Source of the DNA: Arcobacter sp. EP1
GTDB lineage: Bacteria; Campylobacterota; Campylobacteria; Campylobacterales; Arcobacteraceae
DNA: 64,000 bases
NCBI GenBank assembly: GCA_001655195.1
Contig: LPNY01000139.1
Coordinates: 190,554 to 254,553 of the forward strand
Direction of reading: 5' to 3'
A program made the translations under genes and the position numbers. Of this stretch, positions 18,801 through 26,458 are shown in pieces; the stretch's first letter is position 1, and the number at the start of each line of letters is the position of its first letter. The notes beneath the pieces are model-generated. The model worked only from the letters and a program-made list of their open reading frames with translations. It was not told where the DNA came from and ran no database searches.

Positions 18801-18919
18801 GGAAAAATCTCTTTAGGAGTATTGTTATAAGACCAAATTCCTATGGCAAAAACTAAAACAAAAAGCGTGTAGTTCATTCGTGAGTTATTAATAAAAAAAC
18901 GTAAAATATTTTCAAACAT
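15839..18919 (-). CDS. Full-length RND transporter without adjacent adaptor
   Basis: Inner-membrane RND permease of 1026 residues with 12 predicted helices and two large periplasmic loops. Signatures include PKEIFPSFELD after helix 1, the proton-relay pair in IAIGIVVDDAIVVSEN, and AGVVINDGIIMM in helix 10. No adaptor or outer-membrane channel gene is on its strand next to it, unlike the other two RND loci here. It is more like pumps often annotated as hydrophobe/amphiphile efflux than CusA. The substrate is unknown. It may borrow the adaptor of the convergent split pump or act alone. Confidence 0.9.
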   Translation of the reverse strand: MFENILRFFINNSRMNYTLFVLVFAIGIWSYNNTPKEIFPSFELDMISIKGSYNGASVDILDKMAVNEIEDNVKNIDSVDTISTIISPGKFTIILELKKGKDKYNEANKVKDVVALVKSNLPTDMDEPTVNALERSRSLIDISLTSEKLTTDELKPFADKLKSKLLGIGGINDITIYGDSDRYFEVLLDDKKIEALNLNKNEVFSAISTLSYIFPVGKIEGSDKHYYLSTFNGAKTAQDFANTLIKINNSNIYLRDIALISKKYEDSSTLYSFNGKSALSLAIEQSETADAIKIAQEINKLLPQINKINPDITMTIADDNSERILDRLNIVVSNILLGVILITILVMILINFRMSAIIAIGIPTSFVIAAIYMYLSGYTINMISLVGVLIAIGIVVDDAIVVSENIQQHIEEGFEPKEAAVMGAKEMVKPVTVASITTLFSFLPVLMISGHMGEVMKLIPIALSALVVASLIESFVFLPIHAAHTLKNGSKVTSWEKANKVYGAIIHFFMNWKKTFLLIFIILVPLGTFMAIKTSKFQMFPKFDATDVKISIKANENTKLEDAFKIVRSIERDFMEQQDKFFIRSIDSVAGYRKDTGNNTERYPYVMYMTVELQKLKAANFLDKYVTPYLSFYYDKEGRSRTLKSRQIAKKLKNFIEKKNYKEKFGLSEIAVLERKVGPIKADIKVGLVSDDNEKIIAAVESLQYELENIKGVKSASNSLKFGIDEIKLKINAYGEQLGIDETFIGSYLSNMYLSKKKGVTFDATDMLDIKIESLHKDDFESFKNLEIPLEDGTFIALHQIVDFKVIKGFEQLLKDNAEKNFYVFGNVDPNIITATEVVEILQPTLDRIKQSGIKLVFKGEAEKQKSLKSDMLLASALAIILIMLAMLYLFNSFRETFILMSVIPFSILGVLIGHKIMGLNLSMPSMIGALGLAGVVINDGIIMMTYLKKAKTLNDVFMRATKRFRPIILTTITTLIGMSSLIFFPTGQAVIFQPIAIGLGFGLLWGTILNLVYLPVLYSFAHRLK

Positions 18920-18987
18920 TGTGGTGCCTAAGGGTTAAATATAAGTAAAGAATTATAATTAATTATTATTAATGAACTCTTAATATT

Positions 18988-19019
18988 AAGTAAACAAGTA
19001 GTGCTCTACTTGTTTACTT
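18988..19019 (-). terminator. Terminator downstream of lapD-like gene
   Basis: A perfect 14-bp stem (AAGTAAACAAGTAG and its complement) with a 4-base loop lies directly after the stop of the minus-strand gene ending at 19021. Confidence 0.75.
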
Positions 19020-19020
19020 T

Positions 19021-21240
19021 TTATCGACTTGATGCATGTAGTTGCAGTGATTTGACTTTTTCATAATCATCATCTTCTTTAACATTTTCTGCAAATAATT
19101 TAATATTAAGTAAATTTGATAGCTCTTGCATTGATTCTACAAAGGCTTGTTTACCACTATCTTTATAAATTTTATCAGTATAATCACGAGCAAGTCTAAT
19201 ATAATCAATATTTAAATCTTTAATACTCTCCAATGGTACAAATTTAGATTCAAAACGTTTGATAATCACTTTTGAACCAGCTGCGTGTATCGCTTTTGAG
19301 AAGAGTTTAAATTTATTAATATCCTTTGCAACCCCATAGGCTGTTATCGAAAAGACCAATTGATGTGCAATAGTTTTATGGGTTTCCACTTGCTCTTCTA
19401 ACCAGTGAATAAACTCTAAATTACCAATAGAGTCTAATGATAAGTTAATTGAAATATCGTGCTTGATACTATTTTGTAAAATGTATCCAATAACTTTTGA
19501 AACTACAGCTTTATCAAAGTCAACGACTTTGTCATATTTTTCTGCAATAGATACAAATGTACCAATAGGAATCTGTTCATTACTATTATCTTTTGCTTGG
19601 GTAAAGGCTTCTTGCATGACAAGACGTCCTTCATCTTCTCCACATAAAATACAAGCATCACCAATATATCCAACACTGAATTTAGAGTTATCAATAATGT
19701 CAAAAATTAAATCTTTCCATGCTTGCATATCTCTTGCTAGATCACTATCGTCTCGAATGAATGATTCATTAGGTCCAATTTGTTTTGCCATTTCATAGGC
19801 TTCAATACATGCACTTAACATTTCAGGCGTTGTTCCAATAGGATTAAATGGTGTTGCTCCAATATTTGCCACATGGGCATGGTTTACATGTTTACCGAGT
19901 TTTTCAAACTCTTCTTTTAAATAGGTAGCAACTGCTTTTGATTCATCATGAGTTGCATTTTCTAAAATCATTGCAAATTCTGAACCAAAGAAACGGTATG
20001 CAGAAACAGGGAATTTAAAAGCATTATTGGTATCTTTTAAAATCATGGCAAATGTTTTGATAAATTTATCCACTTCATTATTAGTATGATTTTTAGCAAA
20101 AGTACCTAAATCATGGATTTTGATAGAGAGTACATAACCACTATTTTTGGCAATAAACATTTTTTTCATATCCGTTTCAAAAGTTTGCCGAACACTTAGA
20201 TTTGTTAAATCATCCAGTGAGATTTTCTTAGTTACATTTTCAATATTTGAGTTAAGTTTTTTAATAATAGATTCAATTTTTGTTGACATTTCATTCATAG
20301 CAATAGCAACATTTTTGATTTCCGTTGTCCAAGGAAGTTTTTCAATGGTTGAAAATTGTCCTTTAGAAATATTCATAGCGAGTTTTTCAATGTTTTTTAA
20401 CGGTTTTAAAATAAATTGTAAGAAAACAACTAAACATGCAATGGAAATAGCAAAAGCAATAATGGCATAAACAATGGCACTTTTTGCTTGTTCATAAAGT
20501 TTTGCATATGCATCTCCTGCATTTGCACTCACATAAATAACCGCCGTAGTATTCCACCCAGAGTTGATTTCACTACTTTTTTCACTCATTTGAAGAGGTA
20601 AAGTATTGATAAACCATTGAGGTACATAATCAAATTTTTCTTCACGGTTCTCTTTGAGTAGAATTTTACTCATATTAATATTGGCAGTTGTTTGTGTTTG
20701 GGTGTCATTATAGGTTGCTGTAAATTTAAAGGGAACCATTCCTCCGTTTTCATACTCTTTAGAAGGTAAAAACTTATAAACTTTTGCTTGGGCATTATCA
20801 ATAATATCAGCAGGTGTAGTAGCGTCATTTTCTAATGCTGCCAATTCATTTCCAAGAGAATCATCACTATTCATATCAATTTTACCAAAGCTTTTATCAA
20901 CGATGATATCACTAATTTGCCAGCTAATACTTTGATCCAATTGTGTAGCATTGAGAAGCTCTTGGTTAGTAAAGGTAAACTCAATATCTTCAAGCCGTAT
21001 CTCTTTGTAGAATCCTCTATTAGAAATAGCTTTAATAATAGACTCAATTTCAGGGTCTTTTTTATTATGCATGTATGGTTTAAGTGTCATTCCTAAAGAG
21101 GTCGCTGTATCTTGAGCTTTTGTTGAAGACTCAGTTTGTAGATACTCTTTGGTGTTTTGAACACTAATAATAAAGTTCCCTGTAAATATCATCAAAAAAA
21201 TGAGTGATATGATGAGGTATAGTTGTTTTGCTAATGACAT
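19021..21240 (-). CDS. lapD: LapD-like c-di-GMP receptor (degenerate GGDEF-EAL)
   Basis: Inner-membrane receptor of 739 residues. A helix near residues 7-27 leads into a LapD/MoxY-type periplasmic domain, then a second helix near 250-275, HAMP, GGDEF and EAL domains. Both enzyme sites are degenerate. The GGDEF loop reads RFFGSEFAM, the EAL motif reads QEAF, and the later catalytic Glu position reads LVFSITAYG. It should therefore bind c-di-GMP without making or cleaving it. In the known system, c-di-GMP-bound LapD sequesters the protease LapG and keeps a large adhesin on the surface. The lapG gene lies 13 bases upstream on the same strand, which supports the call strongly. Confidence 0.88.
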   Translation of the reverse strand: MSLAKQLYLIISLIFLMIFTGNFIISVQNTKEYLQTESSTKAQDTATSLGMTLKPYMHNKKDPEIESIIKAISNRGFYKEIRLEDIEFTFTNQELLNATQLDQSISWQISDIIVDKSFGKIDMNSDDSLGNELAALENDATTPADIIDNAQAKVYKFLPSKEYENGGMVPFKFTATYNDTQTQTTANINMSKILLKENREEKFDYVPQWFINTLPLQMSEKSSEINSGWNTTAVIYVSANAGDAYAKLYEQAKSAIVYAIIAFAISIACLVVFLQFILKPLKNIEKLAMNISKGQFSTIEKLPWTTEIKNVAIAMNEMSTKIESIIKKLNSNIENVTKKISLDDLTNLSVRQTFETDMKKMFIAKNSGYVLSIKIHDLGTFAKNHTNNEVDKFIKTFAMILKDTNNAFKFPVSAYRFFGSEFAMILENATHDESKAVATYLKEEFEKLGKHVNHAHVANIGATPFNPIGTTPEMLSACIEAYEMAKQIGPNESFIRDDSDLARDMQAWKDLIFDIIDNSKFSVGYIGDACILCGEDEGRLVMQEAFTQAKDNSNEQIPIGTFVSIAEKYDKVVDFDKAVVSKVIGYILQNSIKHDISINLSLDSIGNLEFIHWLEEQVETHKTIAHQLVFSITAYGVAKDINKFKLFSKAIHAAGSKVIIKRFESKFVPLESIKDLNIDYIRLARDYTDKIYKDSGKQAFVESMQELSNLLNIKLFAENVKEDDDYEKVKSLQLHASSR

Positions 21241-21253
21241 TGTTAACCCTTTT

Positions 21254-21895
21254 TTAAATTCTACTCATAAGATCTTTCCACGATCTTAGGTTGTTTTTTC
21301 CCACTTGCTTAAATGTTTTACCTTTGTTTTTCGCTTGCCATAAGCCACTGGCATTGAAGCTATAAACTGGTTTTAAGTCTCTTCTTTTTGTCGCTAATTT
21401 TAGTTTTTGATTAATGTTATCCATTACAATTGGTGTGGCATTTGGTTTGTGATAATAGGTTAATACCATATGGGCTTGTTCGAATTTTGTTCGTTTCCCT
21501 CGGTATTTAACATACATGATACGAAGTTTATGGTCTGGAACACCAAGTTTTCGTAAGGTAAAGTATTTTGCGATGGCATAATCTTCACAATCACCCGCAC
21601 CTGTTCCCATAAATTCAAAAGGTGCCGCCCAGTAATCTTTTTTCTTCCAGTGTTTAATATCCAGACGATATTTGATTTTGTTAAAAAAATCATTAACACT
21701 TTTGAGTTTTTGTAGTGTTTTTTTACCTCTTGTTTTTTCAACAAGATTATCCCAAAGTAAGACTCTTTTTTGAGCTTTTTTACCATATTTTTTGGTAAAT
21801 TCATTGAGCTTTGACTGGGTAATATTATGAGGGGTGTTTGCCGTCAAAGGAAGAAACAATAAAAAAATCATTGAAAGGAAAACAAGCGATTTCAT
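21254..21895 (-). CDS. lapG: LapG-like periplasmic transglutaminase-like cysteine protease
   Basis: Periplasmic protease of 213 residues with a signal peptide (cleavage near LTANT). The bacterial transglutaminase-like fold shows its catalytic triad: Cys 103 in GTGAGDCEDYAIAK, His 142 in FEQAHMVLTYY and Asp 159 in TPIVMDNINQ. The Asp/Glu next to the Cys fits the calcium-dependent LapG type. The known role is cleaving the N-terminal retention module of a LapA-type adhesin when c-di-GMP falls. It is the first gene of a lapG-lapD operon. No LapA-like adhesin or its type I secretion genes are inside this window. Confidence 0.9.
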   Translation of the reverse strand: MKSLVFLSMIFLLFLPLTANTPHNITQSKLNEFTKKYGKKAQKRVLLWDNLVEKTRGKKTLQKLKSVNDFFNKIKYRLDIKHWKKKDYWAAPFEFMGTGAGDCEDYAIAKYFTLRKLGVPDHKLRIMYVKYRGKRTKFEQAHMVLTYYHKPNATPIVMDNINQKLKLATKRRDLKPVYSFNASGLWQAKNKGKTFKQVGKNNLRSWKDLMSRI

Positions 21896-21977
21896 ACTAT
21901 TAGTATACTGTAATTTTTTTAAAATTGTGTGTAGTTTTTGTTTAGATAGGAGTTAATGTGAAATAATGACAAACTTT

Positions 21978-22004
21978 AGATATAGCCTAAAAAAGGCCAT
22001 ATCT
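21978..22004 (-). terminator. Terminator after MFS gene
   Basis: Imperfect stem (AGATATGGCC with TAGGCTATATCT in the minus orientation) around a T-rich loop, just past the MFS stop codon at 22009. Confidence 0.55.
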
Positions 22005-22008
22005 TTAG

Positions 22009-23322
22009 TTATTTTAATAAATTCGTCAAAGAATCTTCGTTAATGATATCTTCATCATATTTAATGATAAGTAGATTTTCACTCTCATTGAAATACCACT
22101 CATCTAAACCTTGACACTCTTCAAGGGCAGAGGTTTTTTCTCGTTTGTATTCGTCTAGACTTAAGTAGAGAGTCTTTTTCTTTAATGGATTTGGTAGTGT
22201 AAAGATAAGCACAATCCATAAAACACAAACTACAGCAATAGCAACAACGATTTCAAATAGAGAAACTTTTTCAAAGAAAAGACCTCCTAGAAGACCACCT
22301 AAGAATGTTCCAAAGTATCCAAAAGAGTTAAAAATTCCTAAAACAAATCCTCGTTGGTATACTTTTGCATATTTTGTTGCTAAAGATTGCATAATTGGTT
22401 CATGCATATTAAATCCAATAAAAAAGACAACAACACCAATAACAAACATTGTAGCACTTTCACTAACTCCAATGAGTAAATAAGAGATTGTAAAGAAAAC
22501 AATACCTACGATTAAAATCTCTTTGAACTTACCTTTTTTCTCAGCTATTATTGCAGCAGGTGCCATAGCTAAAACTCCAAAGATAGTTGCAGGGAGGTAA
22601 ACTTTCCAAAGATCAGCCATAACCCATTCAAAGTTGTTGATTAAAACCATTGGAATAATCATGAATGCAAAAGTCATAAGCCCTTTTTGTAAAAAGTTTG
22701 TAATGTTCATCTTGATTAGGTTTGCATTTGTTAAAACCGATGTTATATTCCCTTTTTTTGCGTAAGTGTGTGTAATATGTGGTGGATTTGGCACCATTTT
22801 AAGTAAAACAACAATAGAACCAAAAGCGATAACTGCAACTAAAACAAAAAGAACTTCTACCCCTAAGTAAGCTCCAATAGTAGGTCCAAGTATCATAGAA
22901 ACAGCGAATGCCATTGCGATACTTCCACCCATCATTGCCATAGCTTTTGGACGTTGTTCTTCTTTTACTAAATCACTAATCATGGCAGTTACAACCGCAC
23001 CAATAGCTCCTGCTCCTTGCATAAATCGACCTAACATAAGTGTTAGAATGTCATTTGAAACAGAACATAATAGTGAACCTAAACCAAAGAGAATCAGTCC
23101 CAAAACAATGGTTCCTTTTCGTCCTAGCTTGTCACTCATAATTCCAAATGGAATTTGGAAAATCATTTGTGTAAGAGCATAACCTCCTACAACAATCCCT
23201 ACTAATGTAGTGGTAGCACCATGCAGTTGCATAGCATAAACAGAGATAACGGGTAAAACGATAAAGAGACCAAAAAATCGTAATGATATAATGGCACTCA
23301 ATGGTACAATAGATTTAAGCAT
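22009..23322 (-). CDS. MFS transporter, YajR-like
   Basis: Twelve-helix major facilitator of about 437 residues. The motif-A loop between helices 2 and 3 reads GIMSDKLGRKGTI. After the last helix there is a soluble C-terminal extension of about 65 residues (DEYKREK through DEDIINEDSLTNLLK), similar in position to the ferredoxin-like domain of E. coli YajR. The start is the ATG at 23322 preceded by GGGA; a TTG four codons earlier is less likely. The substrate is unknown, probably drug or metabolite export driven by protons. It is divergent from the NTP pyrophosphatase gene. Confidence 0.82.
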   Translation of the reverse strand: MLKSIVPLSAIISLRFFGLFIVLPVISVYAMQLHGATTTLVGIVVGGYALTQMIFQIPFGIMSDKLGRKGTIVLGLILFGLGSLLCSVSNDILTLMLGRFMQGAGAIGAVVTAMISDLVKEEQRPKAMAMMGGSIAMAFAVSMILGPTIGAYLGVEVLFVLVAVIAFGSIVVLLKMVPNPPHITHTYAKKGNITSVLTNANLIKMNITNFLQKGLMTFAFMIIPMVLINNFEWVMADLWKVYLPATIFGVLAMAPAAIIAEKKGKFKEILIVGIVFFTISYLLIGVSESATMFVIGVVVFFIGFNMHEPIMQSLATKYAKVYQRGFVLGIFNSFGYFGTFLGGLLGGLFFEKVSLFEIVVAIAVVCVLWIVLIFTLPNPLKKKTLYLSLDEYKREKTSALEECQGLDEWYFNESENLLIIKYDEDIINEDSLTNLLK

Positions 23323-23396
23323 ATATAATCCCAAAAGTGTTAAAATGTCAGGAATTATATTGAAAAATTATTAATAAATTGTTGAATAGGAAAGAT

Positions 23397-23987
23397 ATGA
23401 AAATAGTTTTAGCTACTTCTAATATTGGGAAAATTAAAGAGTTCAAGAAAATGCTTCCAGAAATGGAGGTTATTACCTTTAAAGAACTATTAGGTGATAT
23501 GGAAATTATAGAAGATGGAGAGAGTTTTAAAGCTAATGCCATCATAAAAGCTAAAGCTATTTATGACAAATTAGCTGATAAAGAGGCTGTTGTTATCTCT
23601 GATGATAGTGGTATTAGCGTGCCTGCTCTTGGTAATGAACCAGGAATTTACTCTGCGCGTTATGCTGGGATTGGTTCAAGTGATAAACAGAATAACGAAA
23701 AACTAATTTCTAAAATAAATGCATTAGGAATAGAAAGAACACCTGCTTTTTATACAGCGTGTATTGCAATTGTATATAAAGATGAAGTATGTACAGTTCA
23801 CGGCTGGATGCATGGAATGGTAACTAATAAAGAAGTAGGTAGTGCTGGTTTTGGTTATGACCCTCTTTTTGTACCTAAAGGTTTTGATAAAACCTTAGGA
23901 GAACTTCCTCTTGAAGTTAAAAAAGAGTTTTCCCATCGTGCAAAAGCATTAAAGTTAGCAAAAAAAGTACTTGATGTTATCTTGTAA
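23397..23987 (+). CDS. rdgB: dITP/XTP pyrophosphatase (RdgB/HAM1 family)
   Basis: House-cleaning nucleotide pyrophosphatase of 196 residues that hydrolyses dITP, ITP and XTP to the monophosphates. The N-terminus [17 protein letters not shown] and the motifs [30 protein letters not shown] and SHRAKAL are the family hallmarks. The start at 23397 follows AGGAAAG; a TTG six codons upstream is unlikely. Its last 11 bases overlap, on the opposite strand, the end of a pilin-like gene. Confidence 0.95.
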   Translation: MKIVLATSNIGKIKEFKKMLPEMEVITFKELLGDMEIIEDGESFKANAIIKAKAIYDKLADKEAVVISDDSGISVPALGNEPGIYSARYAGIGSSDKQNNEKLISKINALGIERTPAFYTACIAIVYKDEVCTVHGWMHGMVTNKEVGSAGFGYDPLFVPKGFDKTLGELPLEVKKEFSHRAKALKLAKKVLDVIL

Positions 23988-24288
23988 GGCTTTTGTGTAA
24001 ACGAATTTCATCACTTTGAGAAATGACAAACAGTTCAATACTTTTTTCTAAAAGATGAATTTCAAACTTGAAGTTATCTTTTTGTAGAAAAAGTGTTTGA
24101 TTATTCTCTTTTGTCATATCTTTAGCAATACTCTCTAAAAACTGCATATGTAGTTTTGCTTGCAAATATAAATAGGCTTTTGTATTATTGGTGCTTTTTA
24201 GGCTTTTTACTTCAATGGTAAAGAGTATTAAGAGACTAAAAACTGATACTAATATTAAAACAAGTAGAAGAGTAAACGATTTTTTCAT
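23977..24288 (-). CDS. Small type IV pilin-like protein lacking Glu5
   Basis: Protein of 103 residues with a short basic leader (MKKSFTLLL), one N-terminal hydrophobic helix and a Lys/Glu-rich soluble tail. It follows two pilin-like genes and overlaps the preceding gene by one base (TAATG). The helix lacks the Glu at +5 seen in ordinary pilins; GspK-type minor pseudopilins also lack it. A role at the tip of a pseudopilus or competence pilus is inference from gene order. No secretion ATPase or platform gene is in the window. Confidence 0.55.
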   Translation of the reverse strand: MKKSFTLLLVLILVSVFSLLILFTIEVKSLKSTNNTKAYLYLQAKLHMQFLESIAKDMTKENNQTLFLQKDNFKFEIHLLEKSIELFVISQSDEIRLHKSLTR

Positions 24289-24641
24289 TAAAATATAAAC
24301 TCCTCACATATCTGATTGTTTATGCAAATTTTGACAAAATGGCGGTTGTATTTTTCATAGAGTTTAAATTCACTTACATTCTTTAGTAAAAGATGATTAT
24401 CATAAAAAAGTGTCTGTTTTACGAGTTTTATTTTATTGATTTTATTATGTGTTGTGATGTTTTTTTCTAAAAAATACTGGGTGTTTCGCAGTTCTAATTT
24501 GTGTAGTTCAATGTCAAATTCATCTTCTGAGAGAGCATGAAACTCTTTGAAGATAATCATAGCATTAATAACAATCACAGCAGTTATAATAATGGATAAA
24601 ATAACCTCTATGAGAACAACGGCTTTATGGCTATTTTTCAT
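24288..24641 (-). CDS. Pilin-like protein with class III-type N-terminus
   Basis: Protein of about 117 residues starting MKNSHKAVVLIEVILSIII. The short basic leader, the hydrophobic helix and Glu five residues into it match type IV pilin or pseudopilin processing by prepilin peptidase. The C-terminal part has a Cys pair (KICINNQICEEF). The start at 24641 is chosen because it gives the proper leader; nine extra codons upstream read through the preceding gene. It overlaps its neighbours on both sides, so the three small genes and proC form one transcript. Confidence 0.65.
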   Translation of the reverse strand: MKNSHKAVVLIEVILSIIITAVIVINAMIIFKEFHALSEDEFDIELHKLELRNTQYFLEKNITTHNKINKIKLVKQTLFYDNHLLLKNVSEFKLYEKYNRHFVKICINNQICEEFIF

Positions 24642-24930
24642 ATTGAATGAGTCTGATGGTGCCATCATTATAGGTTATTTGATGAACATCAACTTTATAG
24701 GTTTTGGAACTGTTTGTTTCAAAGGTTAATGTTTGAGTAGATGTGCTTAAAAAAGAGGATGAAGTTTTTAATTGGAGTATTTTATTAACGGAGTTTAATA
24801 AAATATTATTCTCGTTTTGTTGATGGGTGAGTTTAAAAAAACTACTGATAACAAAACTAAGAATAATAAGTGCAAAGATAGTCTCTAAAAAAATAAAACT
24901 ATTTTTGTGAAATTTCAAGAGCCTTCCCAT
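24631..24930 (-). CDS. Pilin-like protein following proC
   Basis: Protein of about 99 residues (start at 24930 or a few codons either side). The segment KNSFIFLETIFALIILSFVIS is a prepilin-type cleavage and helix region with Glu at position 5 after the Phe. The soluble part is Ser/Thr rich and has no cysteines. It overlaps the 3' end of proC by about 30 bases, a tight arrangement that implies translational coupling. Functional partners are not in the window. Confidence 0.65.
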   Translation of the reverse strand: MGRLLKFHKNSFIFLETIFALIILSFVISSFFKLTHQQNENNILLNSVNKILQLKTSSSFLSTSTQTLTFETNSSKTYKVDVHQITYNDGTIRLIQYEK

Positions 24931-25663
24931 AAGCACTTTCAACTGCTTTGATCATTGCATCGCGAACTGCACCCTCTTCAAGTTTGGCATAACCTTCAGC
25001 AGTTGTACCATTTGGACTCATTACAGAATCTTTAATGATTGCTGGGTGATTGTTTTTAAGTAGTGCTGACATACTTGAGAAAAGACCTTGAACAAGTTCA
25101 ACACTGATGTGTCTTTCTAAACCTGCTTTAACAGCACCATCTGCTAAACTCTCAGCAACTAAAGCTAAAAATGCTGGTCCACTTCCAGCAACTGCTGTGG
25201 CAATGTCTAATTGATTTTCTGTATTAACCCAAACAGTTTTACCAATATTGTTAAAAATCTCTATAGCAACATTTTTAGCCTCTTTATCTCCTGTAATTGT
25301 TGTCATAGATTGTTTTGCTGAAGCTGCAATATTTGGCATAGTACGAATATAATATTGTGCATTAATCTGCTTTTTTAAAGCCTCAAGTGGGGTACCTGCT
25401 AAAATTGAAAAAAGCATATTTGCTTCACCGCTTAAGCGTACTGCGACACTTTGCAGAGCATAAGGTTTAACACAAAAAATGATATTTTTACCCGTAATAT
25501 CTTCCACATCGCTAAGCACACTGGTCTCTATGTTGGGTAAGTCTTCTTGTAATTTCTTTAGTTTCTTTTCATCTCGCCCAATAATTTCAACTTCGAAGTT
25601 GTTGACTAATCCATGGGCTAAAGACTTGGCCATCATGCCGTTACCAATGATTGTTAATTTCAT
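24899..25663 (-). CDS. proC: Pyrroline-5-carboxylate reductase
   Basis: Last enzyme of proline synthesis: reduces pyrroline-5-carboxylate with NAD(P)H. The protein has 254 residues. An N-terminal Rossmann motif (IIGNGMMAKSLAHGL), the central IRTMPNIAA, the AGSGPAFLALVAESLADGAV segment and the C-terminal DSVMSPNGTTAEG are all ProC hallmarks. The last reads MSPNGTT where VTSPGGTT is usual. It heads an operon with three pilin-like genes, and no other proline genes are near. It is divergent from bamD. Confidence 0.94.
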   Translation of the reverse strand: MKLTIIGNGMMAKSLAHGLVNNFEVEIIGRDEKKLKKLQEDLPNIETSVLSDVEDITGKNIIFCVKPYALQSVAVRLSGEANMLFSILAGTPLEALKKQINAQYYIRTMPNIAASAKQSMTTITGDKEAKNVAIEIFNNIGKTVWVNTENQLDIATAVAGSGPAFLALVAESLADGAVKAGLERHISVELVQGLFSSMSALLKNNHPAIIKDSVMSPNGTTAEGYAKLEEGAVRDAMIKAVESAYGKALEISQK

Positions 25664-25770
25664 TTTTTCAACCTTTATATTATGTTGAAATTATTATAAC
25701 AAATATTTTATTATTTTATTTGCTATAAGGTTGTATTGGATAAAATACTCTCTTTTATGAAGGATTTTTA

Positions 25771-26442
25771 ATGATTAAAATTAATAGACGATTACGACTT
25801 GGTATTAATGCCTTTCTTATTGGAAGCAGTGCACTATTTTTCTCAGCGTGTTCTCAAAAGAGTGAAAAAGTTCAAGAGTATAATAAACCTGCTATGTATT
25901 GGTATAATAAACTTGTTGAAGAGATTGCTTTTGGCGATATAGATTTAGCGGATGATACGTATACATCATTACAAAGTGAGCATAAAAATTCACCACTTAT
26001 TGCAACGTCTTTACAGATTTTAGCCAATGCTCATATTGATGAAGAGCAGTATTTACTTGCTAATTACTATTTAGACGAGTACACGAAACGATTTGCCTTG
26101 AGTAAAAATATCGATTATGTACGTTATTTAAAAATCAAAGCTAACTTCTTATCAATTCCTGATAGATTTAGAGAGCAAGAGTTAGTAACGCAAACAATTG
26201 AACAAAGTAATGATTTTATTAAGAATCATCCAAATTCACCATATCTACCTCTAGTATATACGATAAATGCACGACTGTTTATGGCAAAAGCATCACTTGA
26301 TAAAGAGATTTCAGAACTCTATACACGACTTGATAAGCCAAAAGCTGCGCAATTTTATGATGAAAAAGTGAAGAAAAACTGGGTAGATAAAAACGAAATA
26401 GAACCTGTAGAACTTCCTTGGTACCGAAGTATATTTGAATAA
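25771..26442 (+). CDS. bamD: BamD-like outer-membrane assembly lipoprotein
   Basis: Lipoprotein of 223 residues with a lipobox at FFSACS (Cys 27). Tetratricopeptide-like helical pairs follow (residues about 40-190), including ANYYLDEYTKRF, a segment that resembles the BamD core. BamD binds BamA and recruits outer-membrane barrel precursors. The order bamD-lon is common in Campylobacterota, which supports the call. An AAGGA site precedes the ATG, and lon follows 16 bases later. Confidence 0.85.
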   Translation: MIKINRRLRLGINAFLIGSSALFFSACSQKSEKVQEYNKPAMYWYNKLVEEIAFGDIDLADDTYTSLQSEHKNSPLIATSLQILANAHIDEEQYLLANYYLDEYTKRFALSKNIDYVRYLKIKANFLSIPDRFREQELVTQTIEQSNDFIKNHPNSPYLPLVYTINARLFMAKASLDKEISELYTRLDKPKAAQFYDEKVKKNWVDKNEIEPVELPWYRSIFE

Positions 26443-26458
26443 TTTTTAAGGAGTTTAA

